NCBI GenBank assembly: GCA_026874595.1
Contig: CM049309.1
Location: forward strand, 45,215,079-45,279,078
DNA: 64,000 nucleotides
Source of the DNA: Sipunculus nudus
Taxonomy: Eukaryota > Annelida > Sipuncula > Golfingiida > Sipunculidae
Direction of reading: 5' to 3'
Part shown: piece by piece, positions 33,960-42,540 of the stretch
Layout of the letters: every line of letters begins with the position of its first letter
Numbering within the stretch: the first letter of the stretch is position 1
The notes under the pieces: model-generated
The model's input: only the letters and a program-made list of their open reading frames with translations
Told to the model about the DNA's origin: nothing
Databases searched by the model: none
Translations under genes and position numbers: made by a program

Positions 33960-35515
33960 GTAAAGGTGGGAGAAAAAGTGACACCTTTTAGACAGACCGA
34001 CTTGTTTATTAACACACGAGCTTTCGAAACGCTAAGTCTTCTTCGTCAGGTGACCTATCTAAAAGGCGTCACTCTTTCTCTTCACCTACACTTCGACTAC
34101 AGAATAACACGGCTTTACCATTATATATATATATTCAAATAAGTATTCAAAAACATGGATTAACATTCATGACAAATCAGTGAGGCCTTGACAAATGCAC
34201 TGTGTTGAATTGTTTCAATAGGAGATGCATAGTTGAAAGATAAGTAGCAAAACATGACGAAACAATAAACTGACGGAAATATCTCGAAATTTTAAACTTT
34301 CTGTTTAATTCAGTTAAAAAGGGGGGAATAAAACCTTATCCCGCTTTCTCCCTTGAATCAAGGCCAATAACACTTTCACTTTCATTTTATTTCTATTTAT
34401 ATATAATGCAACTTATCTGAGGTATCTGCTTTATCATTAAATTTTACTTATTATATCGATGTTTTCCATTGTTTCCTATTAACCTTATATATATCTGACT
34501 CTTCACCCGTCTCCAGGCTTATTGCAGACGTTTCCCATATATTATCTTTTCGTGATTTCCTCTTTGGTCTGTGACCACTTAGGCCAAAAATTAAAAAAAA
34601 AATAAAAAGTATGGTTCTCAGTAAACCCCCCCCCCCCATCATTTTGATTTTCATCTGTCATGAAGATAAAATAATACAATTTTGATAAGTTATTATCATG
34701 CTTTTCACTGATTATATAAAATTTTTATCGACACATACAGAAAAGCTAATAAAAAACCCGCCCACCCGCACGGATTTCTGAAAAAAAAGTACCTGAAAAC
34801 CATACCTTTTTTTAGCCCTAATGAAATATATTTTCAATAATCTGAGTTATCCGTTACTGGTAAAATAATCTGCGAATTACCCCCACTCTCGAAGATAAAT
34901 TGACGCCACTATCTGTTCAAGAGTTTCCTATTCGCGATCTATTGCATTATTTCCTGCTCACCAACCTATCCATATTGTTTCTGTTCGCTGAAATGTACAG
35001 CTATCACCTGTTCACCGATCTGTTCATGACTTGCATGTTCACTGATCTGTTCATTTATTTCCTGTTAGCCGATCTATTCGTGTATTTTTTGTTTACCAAT
35101 CTGCTCGGGCAGGTGTTATTTCCGACCAGTTCCTGTACAGATGTTTATACATGCAGATGCTCACAGATATGTTCATGCATTTCATTTTGTTTATGAATTT
35201 ATTTACGTATAACAGGATGGATAATATATTTCTAACATTAAAATCTTTTTATCACTCATTTTCAAGGTATTTCCCTGCTGAGGCTTTATAAGTTAACTGA
35301 TTGTGACTAGCGCTCACTCACAAAACACTTAATCTTAACACTCTGACTGACTTTCAGCTAAGTTTCGCCTGGAGTTCCGACTGGCCATGAGACGACTGTG
35401 TCGCTGCGGACGTCCACGGAAGGACTATCGAGATACAACGTACAGGTATACAAGTCGAATGTCCAACTCAGAGACCGCTAACTGCATCGTCCGGAACGCA
35501 ACAACCAAGGCATGA
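14072..35515 (+). CDS. Orexin/allatotropin-type neuropeptide GPCR, complete, five coding exons
   Basis: Five exons joined at 14497/18793, 19153/22706, 22856/30920 and 31041/35358 give an unbroken 405-residue seven-helix receptor. Seen: N-glycosylation sites at N14, N26 and N31/N32; TM1-TM2 with LSVAD; W128 and C135 before TM3; ERW at 159-161 followed by HAICHP; a second extracellular-loop cysteine at C216; FGICYLP in TM6 (299-305); NPVVY in TM7 (345-349); and a basic tail with C368 and C370, possible palmitoylation sites. A tryptophan in place of the usual tyrosine of the D/ERY box, followed by AICHP, is typical of orexin and invertebrate allatotropin receptors, so the likely role is a plasma-membrane, G-protein-coupled receptor for a neuropeptide. 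Length fits the family (about 400-450 residues). Ligand and orthology (orexin-like versus allatotropin) are inferred, not shown. All GT/AG borders and phases close, which makes a decayed copy unlikely. Confidence 0.93.
14498..18792 (+). other. Intron 1 of receptor gene 1
   Basis: A 4.3-kb intron between KYLQ (end of exon 1) and SVSVLVSV (exon 2). It begins GTTGGT and ends in TTTGAAG. It carries a large near-palindromic MITE (15362-15882) and otherwise AT-rich sequence with only short chance open frames (for example 16022-16934 and 17305-17982). No extra coding exon was recognised. Confidence 0.85.
15362..15882. mobile_element. MITE-like near-palindrome with arms of about 200 bp
   Basis: The left arm (15362 to about 15561) and right arm (about 15693 to 15882) are imperfect reverse complements. 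Matching blocks include TCACAGGC/GCCTGTGA at the outer ends, GGGTCAT/ATGACCC, ATTACTTATCTG/CAGATAAGTAAT, ACTATATAG/CTATATAG, TAATATTTGAGATAGGC and its complement, and GCCATGGC at the inner ends. A unique centre of about 130 bp separates the arms. There is no transposase frame, so it looks like a non-autonomous foldback or MITE insertion in intron 1. The superfamily was not identified. Confidence 0.8.
18793..19153 (+). CDS. Receptor gene 1, coding exon 2 (TM3 to TM5)
   Basis: Encodes residues 143-262 plus the first base of codon 263. The acceptor is TTGAAG before TCC and the donor is the consensus GTAAGT (phase 1). It holds TM3 with SVSVLVSVSTLTAIS, the G-protein-coupling box ERW then HAICHPL, TM4, an extracellular loop with C216 (the disulphide partner of C135), TM5 near residues 226-247, and the ARKLW start of the third intracellular loop, which resembles the FRKLW of orexin receptors. 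Joining to exon 1 gives KYLQ-SVSVLVSV with no gap relative to the family. Confidence 0.93.
19154..22705 (+). other. Intron 2 of receptor gene 1
   Basis: A 3.55-kb intron, starting GTAAGT and ending TTGTAG, that interrupts the third intracellular loop. The sequence is mostly AT-rich. A possible phase-compatible cryptic exon starts at 20448. No strong repeat was seen; the short open frames at 20697-20900 and 22323-22520 resemble nothing recognised. Confidence 0.8.
20448..20485 (+). other. Possible alternative terminal exon in intron 2 of gene 1
   Basis: A pyrimidine-rich tract (ATCTTCTTTTCCAG) forms a good 3' splice site at 20447. Spliced to exon 2 in its phase, it would add T-ILARMHAVKPN and then stop at TAA (20483-20485). 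The result is a receptor of about 274 residues lacking TM6 and TM7. No transcript evidence is available, and a chance acceptor is at least as likely. Confidence 0.2.
22706..22856 (+). CDS. Receptor gene 1, coding exon 3 (third intracellular loop, TM6)
   Basis: Completes codon 263 (T), encodes residues 264-312 and gives two bases of codon 313 (AG|G, Arg). The loop ends in the basic SRRKAAK segment that precedes TM6. TM6 carries FGICYLPVH, the family form of the FxxCWxP toggle motif with tyrosine for tryptophan, as in orexin receptors (FAICYLP). The donor GTAGGT at 22857 is copied exactly 42 bases downstream. Twenty of 29 residues from RRKAA to the exon end match the equivalent exon of gene 2. 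Confidence 0.93.
22857..22940 (+). repeat. Exact 42-bp tandem duplication containing the exon-3 splice donor
   Basis: The block 22857-22898 is repeated base for base at 22899-22940. It starts with GTAGGTACAAATATTC and ends in GTGGTTATTCTG. The first copy begins exactly at the exon 3/intron 3 border, so the donor GTAGGT occurs twice. Use of the second donor would read AGG and then TAG, an immediate stop. Confidence 0.95.
24120..24641 (-). CDS. Hypothetical open frame with signal-like start, antisense in intron 3
   Basis: This is the longest open frame in the window not explained by a receptor exon, apart from the gene 1 exon 2 frame. It has 173 codons on the opposite strand to the host gene. 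It starts MLAQGTLVAALCLVIFGTSG, which looks like a secretory signal peptide, followed by a mixed-composition region to about residue 130 (one N-X-S site, NIS). After that it becomes hydrophobic, low in complexity and AT-rich, suggesting read-through into non-coding sequence; a GTAAAA near 24250 could be a splice donor. I do not recognise the family. It could be the first exon of a nested gene, a fragment of an unrelated gene, or a chance frame. No later exon was identified. Confidence 0.25.
   Translation of the reverse strand: MLAQGTLVAALCLVIFGTSGILQPFNLIMLMHGPSVPEIAFQMEMPSDLSSRITACVHQEFSTTKRPSNLYNISEVMSRFISAAMLSSSMWNLRVSSIVFHLVGPAVLSGSIPALIPVPQTLPANPLLIIIVKDDGDYQFSSYSTFTLFFCLIFIIVSKLRNTIYIYYYSFYM
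25285..25336. repeat. (TA)n microsatellite in intron 3
   Basis: A pure TA tract of about 50 bases in gene 1. Confidence 0.95.
26601..27150. repeat. 50-bp minisatellite, about 10-11 copies
   Basis: A unit beginning TACATATCAGACGGTCAT recurs at exactly 50-base spacing from 26601 to 27051 (10 starts), followed by shorter decayed copies to about 27150. Variants fall into classes: GGGTAAGGGA versus GGGTAAGGTT at the junction, and TCATCC versus TCATCT inside. These often alternate, so part of the array behaves as a 100-bp higher-order unit. Confidence 0.95.
28425..28800 (-). mobile_element. tRNA-derived SINE, family B, copy 1
   Basis: Read on the minus strand it starts with a tRNA-like head (GGCTTCTGGGTAGAGCGCAG, then a degenerate B box GAGTTCATACCC), followed by a body shared with 44660-45042. 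Shared blocks include TTTTTCAC, GGTGGTAT and CTGCAGA. The copy is about 375 bp. The open frame on the other strand (28510-28752) is a shadow of the SINE. Confidence 0.75.
29890..30240. repeat. Dispersed repeat with duplicated terminus and GTCCGTCC motif
   Basis: The block ATTATGGTATACCCA followed by a CCGTCCGTC-rich stretch and TTTAGTGTCG.AGCGATA occurs twice (from about 29894 and 30011). Between the copies is a short inverted repeat, ACGCCCGTC TTTG ACGGGTCGT (about 29990-30011). This looks like one truncated and one longer copy of an interspersed element. No coding capacity was seen. Confidence 0.6.
30628..30700 (+). mobile_element. SINE family B fragment (tRNA-like head only)
   Basis: ACCGGCTTCTGTG, GGAAGATCGTGAGTTTAAAT and CAGCCGAGGC match the head of the family B SINEs at 28800 and 45042, here in plus orientation. 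The body is missing or too diverged to see. Confidence 0.55.
30920..31041 (+). CDS. Receptor gene 1, coding exon 4 (third extracellular loop, TM7)
   Basis: Completes R313, encodes residues 314-353 and gives one base of codon 354. It starts YSGAMKLLQGDRW and continues through SHWLCFFNSSINPVVYYYMS. The SHWL(x)(F/Y)xNSxINP(V/I)(V/I)Y pattern is the TM7 signature of the orexin/allatotropin group. The donor is GTAAGT. The third extracellular loop is five residues longer than in gene 2. Confidence 0.93.
31505..31590. repeat. Trinucleotide microsatellites (ATC, TTC, ATT)
   Basis: Adjacent ATC, TTC and ATT tracts in intron 4 of gene 1. Confidence 0.9.
32318..32356. repeat. (TA)n microsatellite in intron 4
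   Basis: A TA tract with one interruption. Confidence 0.95.
33895..33958. repeat. (TA)n microsatellite in intron 4
   Basis: A TA tract of about 60 bases that abuts the inverted-repeat cassette at 33957. Confidence 0.95.
33957..34097 (-). mobile_element. Inverted-repeat cassette with hammerhead-like core; possible Penelope-type terminal fragment
   Basis: Arms of about 40 bp (33959-33999 and about 34051-34095) are imperfect reverse complements. They share AAAGGTG/CACCT, AGAAA..AGTGAC/GTCACT..TTTCT and CACCTTTTAGA/TCTAAAAGG. On the minus strand the enclosed segment reads CCTGACGAAGAAGACTTAGC, then GTTTCGAAAGCTCG, which contains the CUGANGA and GAAA boxes of hammerhead ribozymes. Penelope-like retroelements are known to carry such motifs in their terminal repeats. 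Stem II does not pair well by eye, so an active ribozyme is doubtful. Confidence 0.4.
34577..34815. mobile_element. MITE-like element with AGGTATGGTT termini, copy 1
   Basis: The left end (TTAGGCCAAAAATTAAAAAA, then AGTATGGTTCTCAG) is inverted at the right end (CTGAAAACCATACC, then TTTTTTTAGCCCTAA). The inside is C-rich then AT-rich, with no coding capacity. A related left end occurs at 36472. Confidence 0.6.
34925..35130 (+). repeat. 27-bp (nine-codon) degenerate tandem repeat
   Basis: About seven copies of a 27-base unit built around TGTTCACCGATCTGTTCAT. Because the period is a multiple of three, the array is open in one frame and spells nine-residue hydrophobic repeats (FTDLFMTCM, FTDLFIYFL, LADLFVYFL). 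It sits in intron 4, just before exon 5. Translation is not supported by any splice signal seen. Confidence 0.8.
35358..35515 (+). CDS. Receptor gene 1, coding exon 5 (C-terminal tail)
   Basis: Completes T354 and encodes residues 355-405, then TGA (35513-35515). It begins KFRLEFRLAMRRLCRCGR, the helix-8 segment that follows TM7, equivalent to the KFREEF of orexin receptors. Two cysteines in RRLCRCG could be palmitoylated. The rest is rich in Ser, Thr and Tyr, as expected for a phosphorylated tail. The acceptor is CTTTCAG. Confidence 0.92.
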
Positions 35516-35563
35516 ACCTGCCAAATACCTACCTTCCTCTCAGCTCAATGGTTATCTGGACTG

Positions 35564-35569
35564 AATAAA
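35564..35569 (+). terminator. Candidate polyadenylation signal AATAAA of gene 1
   Basis: The first AATAAA after the stop codon lies 49 bases downstream of it. If used, the 3' UTR would be short. Given the AT content, chance occurrence is possible and later sites could be used. Confidence 0.35.
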
Positions 35570-35716
35570 TACCAAATGCATGGATTCTAGTTGGGGAATT
35601 AAAAATTTGTACTACCTTAGAAGTATCATTATATATTGATTATACCTTCTGGTATATAATTTATAAATGCATGTATATATACAACTTCTGCTTTAGAATT
35701 TATTTCTGAAGTATAT

Positions 35717-35718
<2 letters not shown>

Positions 35719-35768
<50 letters not shown>
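35719..35768. repeat. (TA)n microsatellite downstream of gene 1
   Basis: A TA tract of about 50 bases within a TATA-rich block (35620-35890) that also repeats ACCTTCTGGTATATAATTTA-like motifs three times. Confidence 0.95.
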
Positions 35769-35770
<2 letters not shown>

Positions 35771-36279
35771 AATGGTTCCTTCTGGTATATAATTTACAAA
35801 TATATATACATATACCTTCTGGTATATTATTATATATAATATAAAAGTGTTAAAGATATATATATATATAAATATATAAACAAAATATATAAATGATATA
35901 TGAATATATAAGTTTATAAATTTAAAATACTGTATAACTGTATATAGAATATCGATTAGAAAAAACGTAAGATTGTTAAAAGATAATGAGATATCTGTCT
36001 GGCTCAGATCCACTCAGGTCACATATTACGTTAAAGCAGAGAATCTAGAATTAAAACTTTGAAGGCGAGTTAGAAACGTCCTCGGCCAGATGCCGTCGTC
36101 CGTGTAGGTAAATATGTTGTAGATAATACTATGCATTGTGTTCATCTAAAGTTGCAGGCCTGTGTACATATTAGCAATAAATAACAACTGAAATACTTCA
36201 AAACGTGTTGAAATATTCTCAAGTTTATTTCACTGAATAAATCAATTCCATAAGAGATGAGCCACTTACATGCATTGAT

Positions 36280-36400
36280 GGAGGACTCCACTCTGGACAT
36301 TGAGTCCACTCGGACTCTGTTTTCTTGACTCGGACTTATGCTCGGACTCGGAGGCAAGGACACGAAAAATTAGGCTGAGTCCATCTCGAGTCCAGCAGAA
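36280..36400. repeat. GAGTCC-rich fragment
   Basis: GGACTC/GAGTCC motifs recur (GAGTCCACTCGGACTC, GACTCGGACTTATGCTCGGA), resembling the longer element at 61600-62047. Confidence 0.5.
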
Positions 36401-36471
36401 GGGAGGCTTGTCACATTCCATAAAGATGTTTATATACATGTGCGAAATATCAACAAAATATTACAAATAAG

Positions 36472-36650
36472 GCCAAAAAAATAAAAGGTATGGTTCTCAG
36501 GCACCGCCCGCATCAATTTTATACCCCCGCATCAAAAATTTTAATTTTGATTTTCAAAAGAAACTTACCAATTTGTGCTGCAACCGCTCGGACATTTTTT
36601 TTCAAGGAGATAAATTCATACAATTACCTTTTTTTATGTAGGGCACTTCA
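36472..36650. mobile_element. MITE-like element with AGGTATGGTT termini, copy 2
   Basis: The left end AAGGCCAAAAAAATAAAAGG, then TATGGTTCTCAGG, matches the element at 34577. The probable right end TACCTTTTTTTATGTAGGGC is inverted relative to it. It lies directly next to the minisatellite that begins at about 36645. Confidence 0.5.
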
Positions 36651-37400
36651 GGACTGGCAGACTGTGGTGGCGACAATACAGAGTGATTGAATAAGTGGTG
36701 ATTCTCCAGGAATGCTAGAGCAGTGCAAGCGACAAAACAGAGCTATTAGACCAGTAGCGACACTTTAGGACTGGCAGACAGTGGTGGAGACAATACAGAG
36801 TGATTAGATCAGTGGTGATATTCCAGGACTGCTAGAGCAGTGGAAGCGACAAAACAGAGCTTTTAGACCAGTGGCCACACTTAAGGACGGGAAGAGCTGT
36901 TGGGGAGATACTACAAAGCGATTAGACCAGTGGTGACACTCCAGGACTGCTTTAGCAGTTGAAGCGTCAAAACAGAGCTATTTGACCAGTGGCGACACTT
37001 TAGGACGGGCAAAGCTGTTGGGGAGATATAACAGAGCGATTAGACCAGTGGTGACGTCCAAGGCTGCTAGAGCTATGGAAGCGACAAAAAAGAGCTATTA
37101 TACCAGTGGCGACACTTTAGGACTGGCAGACTGTGGAGGCGACATTACAGAGCTATTAGACCTTGTTAGCGACACTTTAGGACGGGCATCACTGTTGGGG
37201 CAGACATTACAGAGCGATTAGACCAGTGGTGACACTCCAAGGCCGCAGCTTTTAGACCAGTGGTGACATTCAAGGACACTGACACTGGAAGAAGAGTGTA
37301 GTTGACAAGACAGAGCTAACAGACAAGTGGAGACAATGATTAGACCAGTGGCGTCTGTAGGACTGGTAAACCAGTGAACGCGACAACGAAGAACTATTAG
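36645..37400. repeat. 58-60-bp minisatellite with two alternating unit types
   Basis: About 12 units, each ending near ATTAGACCAGTGGTGA or CTATTAGACCAGTGGCGA. One type has CACTTTAGGACTGGCAGAC...ATACAGAG; the other has CTCCAGGACTGCTAGAGCAG...CAAAACAGAG. They alternate, giving a higher-order unit of about 118 bp. The last copies (after 37220) are decayed. It starts about 1.1 kb past the stop codon of gene 1. Confidence 0.9.
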
Positions 37401-38774
37401 TCTATCACGGGTTTCTGATGGCTCGACAGAAAAGAACATTGGATGAATCAGACACTACCGTTACAGTCACTCTACCTTTATACGTTAATTTTATTATTGC
37501 TTTTGTTTATCTGATGAGGATGTAAACGGTTTAGAGCTTTTGTAATTTGACTTACTTTTCCAGTGGACGGGTATTCAAGACGAATTTTCGCAGTGCACAC
37601 ATCACCACAAAAATGGTACATGTGGGAACTGGCTTGATTAAAGACTTTATGAAAAATAACATTGGAATGAAAAATAGGGCTTGTACAATATTACCAGGCA
37701 TAAGGTCTCGTTATGGCTTTGATGGTTTAAATTCGTACTGTTCGTAATTTTAAAGAAAATTTTAAAGAAAATGTCAGCAACATTCTTTGATAATACAAGT
37801 GATATTAAAGAAGAGGGGAGAAAATGAATACCCACATTAAAGAAAGTAATGTCTCCATCACAACTCTCTTTTCATCCCGGCCGTGAGTACCCATGTACTG
37901 TCGTTACATCAACGGCATGCCTGGACCCAGCTTTTCACATTAATGAAGTCTATTAACCTTGCCACAGATTTTGCCTTTAATAACTTCTGACTCAGAGGAA
38001 ACGTGGGTAAAGTATAATATAATGGGGGAATCGATGAACAGAACGTGGACACGTTTTTGTTTTGTAAAATACTACAAATATGTGACATGGGCCTCGGTGT
38101 CTATATATAGCTTAAAGCGTGTACATGATTATCAGATAATCAAACCTAATAGTGCTACGCTGGGTCAAAAACCGCATTTTTTTTCATTTTTCATTTGCCT
38201 TAATTTTTGGTGCTAACAAGTACGCAAGTCAAGAAAGACATTTCCGTCTCACCAAGGCATGAAACCTTCACGTAACTTCGCAAATAACGGGAAAGGAATG
38301 AAAAGAAAAAGTTCAAAGGAAGAATCGGACACAGCAACTAATTTAAGTTCCTGCCTCAAGGTGGCAGCACATTCTGCGAACTATAACTTCGCGATTCAAT
38401 CTTTTTTTACCAAGCGCCCTTTAATTTATATTCTTTAACATAACTCTCATCATCGGAAAACATACATAAAAGGGCAAAAAAAGACAGAAAAGAGAAAACA
38501 AGTACGCAGAATACACAGAAATTGATATTAATGTGCATAGTTTTTTTTCAATTCGATCAATCCATGCAATTTACAGGGGTGTGATACATAAGTGCCATAC
38601 GCCGTTACATTACATATTGGAAAACACAATGCATGTTAAGACGTCATAAAAGTAAATTTTAAATTTTTGCCCAGCTCTGAAACTGACTTGCGAGATATTT
38701 ACGACGTGAAGGTTTCAATGGGAAACTTCATGGCGGGCCTATTATATATTTACACAAACATATACAACAAAGTA

Positions 38775-39345
38775 CAGTAAAACCTCGGAACTAAGACCAC
38801 CAACGGGAGGACTATAAAGTGGTCGCAATTTCCGAGGTAGTCGCTTAAGTGAGGTTGACTATCAAGGGTTTTACAAGAGCTCGTCTGTCTGTATACGTTG
38901 TTACAGACAGGGACCTGTTCAATATAATTTGAAGTTACTTCCTATGTTTTCTACCTAAATCTTCATGCCATCACTCGATTCTTTTCCTAAGTCCATTTCC
39001 TCAGCAAAATAAACAGCTTACAAACAGCCGAACGTTGAGTTAAAAATGAATAAATCAAACATCTTTACTGACCATTGTGATAATCAAGGGGCCCATACAT
39101 CAAGCGGATAATTAACCGCAGGCCTGATATAAAGTTATGAAACCGTGACGCTAACATACATGGCTGGGCGTGTGCATCCGTGTACACGTTTTGATCTGTG
39201 TCCTGCATTTATCTGTGTACTGCCCTTTACCAATTAGTAATTTAATGCATGGATTTGCGCCCGACCCCACGCTACGATTGGCCAAACAATGTTCACTCGT
39301 ACTTAGTGGTCGCATTATTGAGGTTCAGGTCGACCGTTAGGATAA
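38775..39345. mobile_element. Pogo-like element or fragment
   Basis: Starts CAGTAAAACCTCGGAACTAA just after a TA, with GGTCGCAATTTCCGAGGTAG inside. AGTGGTCGCATTATTGAGGT near 39304-39324 suggests the other end. No clean terminal CACTG or transposase was seen, so the borders are approximate. Confidence 0.4.
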
Positions 39346-40333
39346 AAATAAATGCTCATAAAACGGAAGTATGAGTACCTTTTTCCGAGATTTGAAAATG
39401 ATATATGATATACAGATCGGGACAATGAAACACTTGTCGTTATTTCGGGGCGGTCGGTAAACACAGGTGGGCGTTAGGCGAGTATTTCTGTATCATCTGC
39501 AAACAGAAGAAAAAAGAAACACACAATTAACAGAGTAAAACATGTCTTCATGGTAGATATGGTAACTTGAGCGTTTTTTATTTGGTTGGGGGGGGGGGGG
39601 GGGGGGGTTCTGCTTGATAATTAGTAACAAAACAGAAATTCTGACTTCATCTCTCGCTTTCCTTTTTTTACTATCGTTGAGTTGGACTTCCCACTTGAAT
39701 GAAAACTCAGACACAATATATTTGAATAAATTGGCCTATATACAAGCACTGGGCAACCAAAGCAATTCATTTAATTTTCCAGTTAATAATTATTTGTGCA
39801 TTAACAGGTGATTATGATCGACAAGATCTGAACATTTTACATAAATGAATCAGGCGGTTTCCTCACTACCCTGCGATCGGTCGATTATACCAATGTTTTA
39901 TGACCTTTAAATTTCACCATAGTTATTTTTATGATTTATAAATAAAATATCGCAAAAGCAAAACTTATAGCGCAAGAGTCGGGTTAATGTTAATATTTCA
40001 TGACCATTGGAAACTTTACAACCATTTAGTCGTCAATCTGTAATGTATTGTGTTATATAAATGAAATTTTAACATCCAGTTTGCATCCAAATGTTGAATG
40101 AGTATAGTTTGTATTCACGGTAATAATGGCCCTTTTCCTTTCCAGAATTATATAATTTTTTAAAAGTTTTAACAAATTAGTAATTAATTAACTAAATCGT
40201 TTATTAATAGTAAAATATGAGTCTGTACCTGGCGTGGAAATAAAAAGTGTTTAAAAATGATTAATTAATTAGTGTTGGTTTGTACATCAATTCAGAATTA
40301 ATTGACCAGTTCAATAAATCGTTTTATTTTCTC

Positions 40334-40336
<3 letters not shown>

Positions 40337-40400
<64 letters not shown>
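40337..40400. repeat. (TA)n microsatellite
   Basis: A pure TA tract of about 63 bases. Confidence 0.95.
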
Positions 40401-40403
<3 letters not shown>

Positions 40404-41269
40404 ATAGTCACCGTTGTGACATATGACACATTCGATCCAAAGATAAATTTAGTCAATTATATTACCTGTGGTAATACATGGTTTAGTTTAACTGTTTCAT
40501 AAATTATCAAAGTTTTCATATAGCATCGTCTTCACTACATGGGTATTAAACAAAAAGGCATTTCTCCATGACACGATATCCTGCGAACTCAGTCAGACCA
40601 GCACACATCTTACTTCTATGGAAAAAGATCATGAACTGTCCACGACCGTGGGGGAGGACAGGCCGCTACTTCACACACGGCCGATCTGCTGAGACCGCTC
40701 AGTGAAGTGACAACAGGCTTGTGAACGGAGACCCTTGAACATAAAATAACATTGCTCTTCAGACGGGGTCGGCTACTCGATCATCCTTACAGCATCAACA
40801 GAACTGTATCAGTCAGCAGGCTTGTCGATAACCGCCCGTGTCAACAACCAGGTCCTCGTGAGCTGGGTTCAGTAACACCGACTCTGTCATCAGCATGTTT
40901 TTGCTGGGGTAATCTGCTTGTCGTACTTGTAACCACCTGTTTGAGAACAAGTACTCGACGTCGTGAAGAGTTCGTCATTCACTTCACATTAGCGATTCAT
41001 GGTGAATGAGGCACTTGTTTGAAGGATTATATTCACTTTTGATGAAAAAGTAAATATATTTTGAGTTTACTGATGAACAGTGAATGCATTTAAGCGACAT
41101 GTTTCAAAATAAGGAAAAAAAAAAAAAAACTGGCCCTCTGGAGTGTAAGGTAAAAAACTGTCCCGTGTGGTTCTACCATCAGACCCAATTTCACCCAGCT
41201 TCAATTATATTTATATTGTAAACTCCAGATATGTCAAAATATTTTCATGGTGGCAATCTCCATGTTTTG

Positions 41270-41337
<68 letters not shown>
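41270..41337. repeat. (TA)n(GA)n compound microsatellite
   Basis: A TA tract followed by about 11 GA units. Confidence 0.95.
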
Positions 41338-41340
<3 letters not shown>

Positions 41341-41399
41341 ATGAATAGCCGTGCTGGTCCATTGTATTTGGAGATAGAACTAGAATACAAAGAAAAGTC

Positions 41400-41475
41400 G
41401 GTTTACTGCCGAATGAATCGAACCCATGATCCTCCGATTTCCGGTCGGCTGCTTTAACCACTTAGCTATGATAGA
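41400..41475 (-). mobile_element. tRNA-like SINE head, family D
   Basis: On the minus strand it reads CATAGCTAAGTGGTTAAAGC, then ATCGGAGGATC and the B box GGGTTCGATTC, i.e. Pol III A and B boxes at tRNA spacing. No matching acceptor stem closes cleanly, so a SINE or tRNA pseudogene is favoured over a working tRNA gene. It lies next to a (TA)n(GA)n tract. Confidence 0.5.
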
Positions 41476-41634
41476 TCCCCAAACCCTCTGTGTATTAGCA
41501 CACTTTTATAGGGAGAAGCGAATTTAAGTGACCTCACGGTAGTGACGTCAGAGTACCACCCACTACATGTGTCTACACAGCGACTTGCACGCAGAACTCG
41601 TGGCCTTATAGAGTGTGCGGCATATATTTTATAA

Positions 41635-41636
<2 letters not shown>

Positions 41637-41694
<58 letters not shown>
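41637..41694. repeat. (TA)n microsatellite
   Basis: A pure TA tract of about 55 bases. Confidence 0.95.
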
Positions 41695-41697
<3 letters not shown>

Positions 41698-42382
41698 AAA
41701 GATATCTGTCAACTTTTGGAAGAACAAGAGATGCTAACCTTTATATCAGATTAGATGAAAGGATAAATTTTAAAACGGTTAGCCCAACGAAAAAGTATCA
41801 AATCTCTTCTTGTGATATTCGTTTGTATATAAATTATCGCTGTAATATAGAAAAGAACGAAGTGATTTTAAAGTATCAGTACATATGATATATAATAGGG
41901 GTGTTCCATTTAATGCAATGTGTAAGGATAGCGGCAGCCTGCAACCCGAACGTCGATAATTAAATTATGGAGACCTTTGGGGTGGAAGAACAAGCTAAGG
42001 ACCCGGATTAATTCAACGTAAAGTAGATGTACTCGCCATTTCTGACCGCTCTCCGTCATTTTGTTCTGTCTGACAAATTGTTATTTTCACAATTTTGATA
42101 AAACAAAGCTACGAAATCTCGTATAAACAACTATAGATTAGCAGATGTCAAGTAAACGTGAATATCTTCAAGATAATTGATATAAAATAGGCCTTTTCGT
42201 CACAAAAGTGCCCAAATACTATTAAAGTAAACTAATCCCCTCGGAAACGGTATGCGAAACTGTCCCAACTGTACGACTGTCGAAGAATAAATTGTCCATA
42301 ACAGCGCCAAGTACCAGTCTATATCATTAGCCTATAACAACAAATCTGCCCATAACTAGACGCATTTTCCTGCATGAATATG

Positions 42383-42540
42383 TTGTTACGGGGTGACATC
42401 AAAGCGGACCGAACTGTCTCGCTAATGAAGCATGCTCTTCTAGCGAAGCGGTTCGAATGCCGGTCATGTGCGCCACCGACATGGGTTCGACTCCCGGATC
42501 GGCCCAGTATTCTCCCCTGAGCAATTTGTCTTCGTAACAA
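42383..42540 (+). mobile_element. tRNA-derived SINE/MITE, family A, full copy
   Basis: Full length with both ends (TTGTTACGGGG and CTTCGTAACAA), an A box at TAGCGAAGCGGTTCGAATGC and a B box at GGGTTCGACTCCC. The reading frames on the minus strand are shadows. Confidence 0.85.

Larger units (their letters stand above)
31042..35357 (+). other. Intron 4 of receptor gene 1
   Basis: A 4.3-kb intron, starting GTAAGT and ending CTTTCAG. It holds ATC/TTC/ATT microsatellites (31510-31590), TA tracts (32318-32355, 33895-33958), the inverted-repeat cassette at 33957-34097, a MITE-like element (34577-34815) and a 27-bp minisatellite (34925-35130). Confidence 0.85.
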
